From assembly GCA_903842755.1 (NCBI GenBank), contig CAIMNF010000464.1, forward strand, positions 1 through 6,493: DNA of 6,493 bases, given 5' to 3'. Below the pieces are notes generated by a model that had not been told where the DNA came from, did no database searches, and saw nothing but the letters and a program-made list of their open reading frames with translations. Origin of the DNA: Oligoflexia bacterium (GTDB lineage Bacteria; Bdellovibrionota; UBA1018; CAIMNF01). Made by a program: the position numbers and the translations under genes. Below are positions 6,177-6,493 of this stretch, one piece after another (within the stretch, counting starts at the first letter, position 1; every line of letters begins with the position of its first letter).

Positions 6177-6493
6177 AGAAATTTTCGCAAATAGGGGGTA
6201 AGGTACGACACCGAGTTTGTACAAGTGCTGGATGGCTACTCTTACATATTCAGGAGGTTGGGGTGAGGGTACCGTTGGTTTTATTCCGTCCAGGATCTGC
6301 GGCAATGCTTTTTTAAGTGGTTCGGAAAACAGGGGTTTTTCTGCAACCGCGTCTGGACTCACTTCGTTCAGTTCGGGTGCTAGGGTTCGGTCGACGGCAG
6401 AGAGCAAAATGAATTTCAGTGGAATGTTTTCACTTCGGATAAATTTAAGGAGTTTGCCTCCATTGAGTTTAGGCATATGGTAATCGGAAATGA
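6174..6493 (-). CDS. Response regulator receiver (REC) domain, 5' end outside window, prematurely stopped
   Basis: The frame is open through the window's right edge, so the true start is not visible. The first residues read ISDYHMPKLNGGKLLKFIR, the classic receiver beta3-alpha3 region; the phospho-acceptor Asp is encoded at 6483-6485. Further landmarks are the switch Ser in FILLSAVD (codon 6399-6401) and the conserved Lys-Pro in AEKPL (Lys codon 6336-6338). After the receiver, a Pro-rich linker (TVPSPQPPEY) leads into the segment VAIQHLYKLGVVPYPLFAKIS, which looks like the start of the linker domain found before HD domains in such regulators. The reading stops there at TAA 6174-6176 and resumes in the same frame. 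The intact ancestor was probably REC, linker domain and HD-GYP-like domain in one protein, a two-component output with a c-di-GMP-type effector. No kinase partner is within the window. Confidence 0.8.
   Translation of the reverse strand, partial: ISDYHMPKLNGGKLLKFIRSENIPLKFILLSAVDRTLAPELNEVSPDAVAEKPLFSEPLKKALPQILDGIKPTVPSPQPPEYVRVAIQHLYKLGVVPYPLFAKIS

Noticed and set aside
6029..6211. 60-codon minus-strand frame bridging the stop at 6174
   Set aside because: It is a different frame from both domains, with low-complexity Ser/Lys/Arg content; the domain-like reading continues in the original frame, so this is not evidence for a frameshift.

Overview
The window suggests a Gram-negative bacterium: three secreted proteins have Sec signal peptides, and two of them look like outer-membrane beta-barrels. 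The lineage is uncertain. The REC plus HD-GYP-like regulator at the right end resembles proteins I associate with Bdellovibrionota and related delta-type proteobacteria. The Shine-Dalgarno site AAAGGAG at 734-740 and a sigma70-like promoter at 2920-2948 also argue against a typical Bacteroidota genome. However, the large secreted protein ends in a gliding-motility/T9SS-type C-terminal domain (CHU_C, type B), whose home is Bacteroidota. I favour a Bdellovibrionota-like genome, without certainty.

Left half (1-4032) is a surface-protein locus. A 698-residue secreted multidomain protein (minus strand, 778-2874) is flanked by two paralogous barrel-like proteins. One lies 51 bp downstream on the same strand (1-726, cut by the window edge), probably in the same operon. 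The other lies on the opposite strand (3250-4032) across a 375-bp AT-rich divergent intergenic region. That region holds a good promoter for the minus-strand operon and three perfect inverted repeats. The paralogs share about 40% identity by eye and two equally spaced cysteines. One CHU_C protein with two barrel-like paralogs recalls the pairing of type B T9SS cargo with PorP/SprF proteins in Bacteroidota, but these paralogs do not look like PorP/SprF. This is the most likely place for something undescribed.

Middle (4191-5308) is a two-gene plus-strand operon. An OsmC/Ohr-family thiol peroxidase has both catalytic cysteines, and a DUF2071 (YqjF-like) protein follows, probably translationally coupled through a GTGA stop/start overlap.

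Right end (5295-6493, minus) is a response regulator: a receiver domain (its phospho-acceptor Asp is just inside the window edge), a linker domain and a degenerate HD-GYP domain. The reading frame is continuous across all three except for one in-frame TAA at 6174-6176. This points to a nonsense-mutated gene or a base-call error rather than two independent genes. Its 3' end overlaps the DUF2071 gene by 14 bp, tail to tail.
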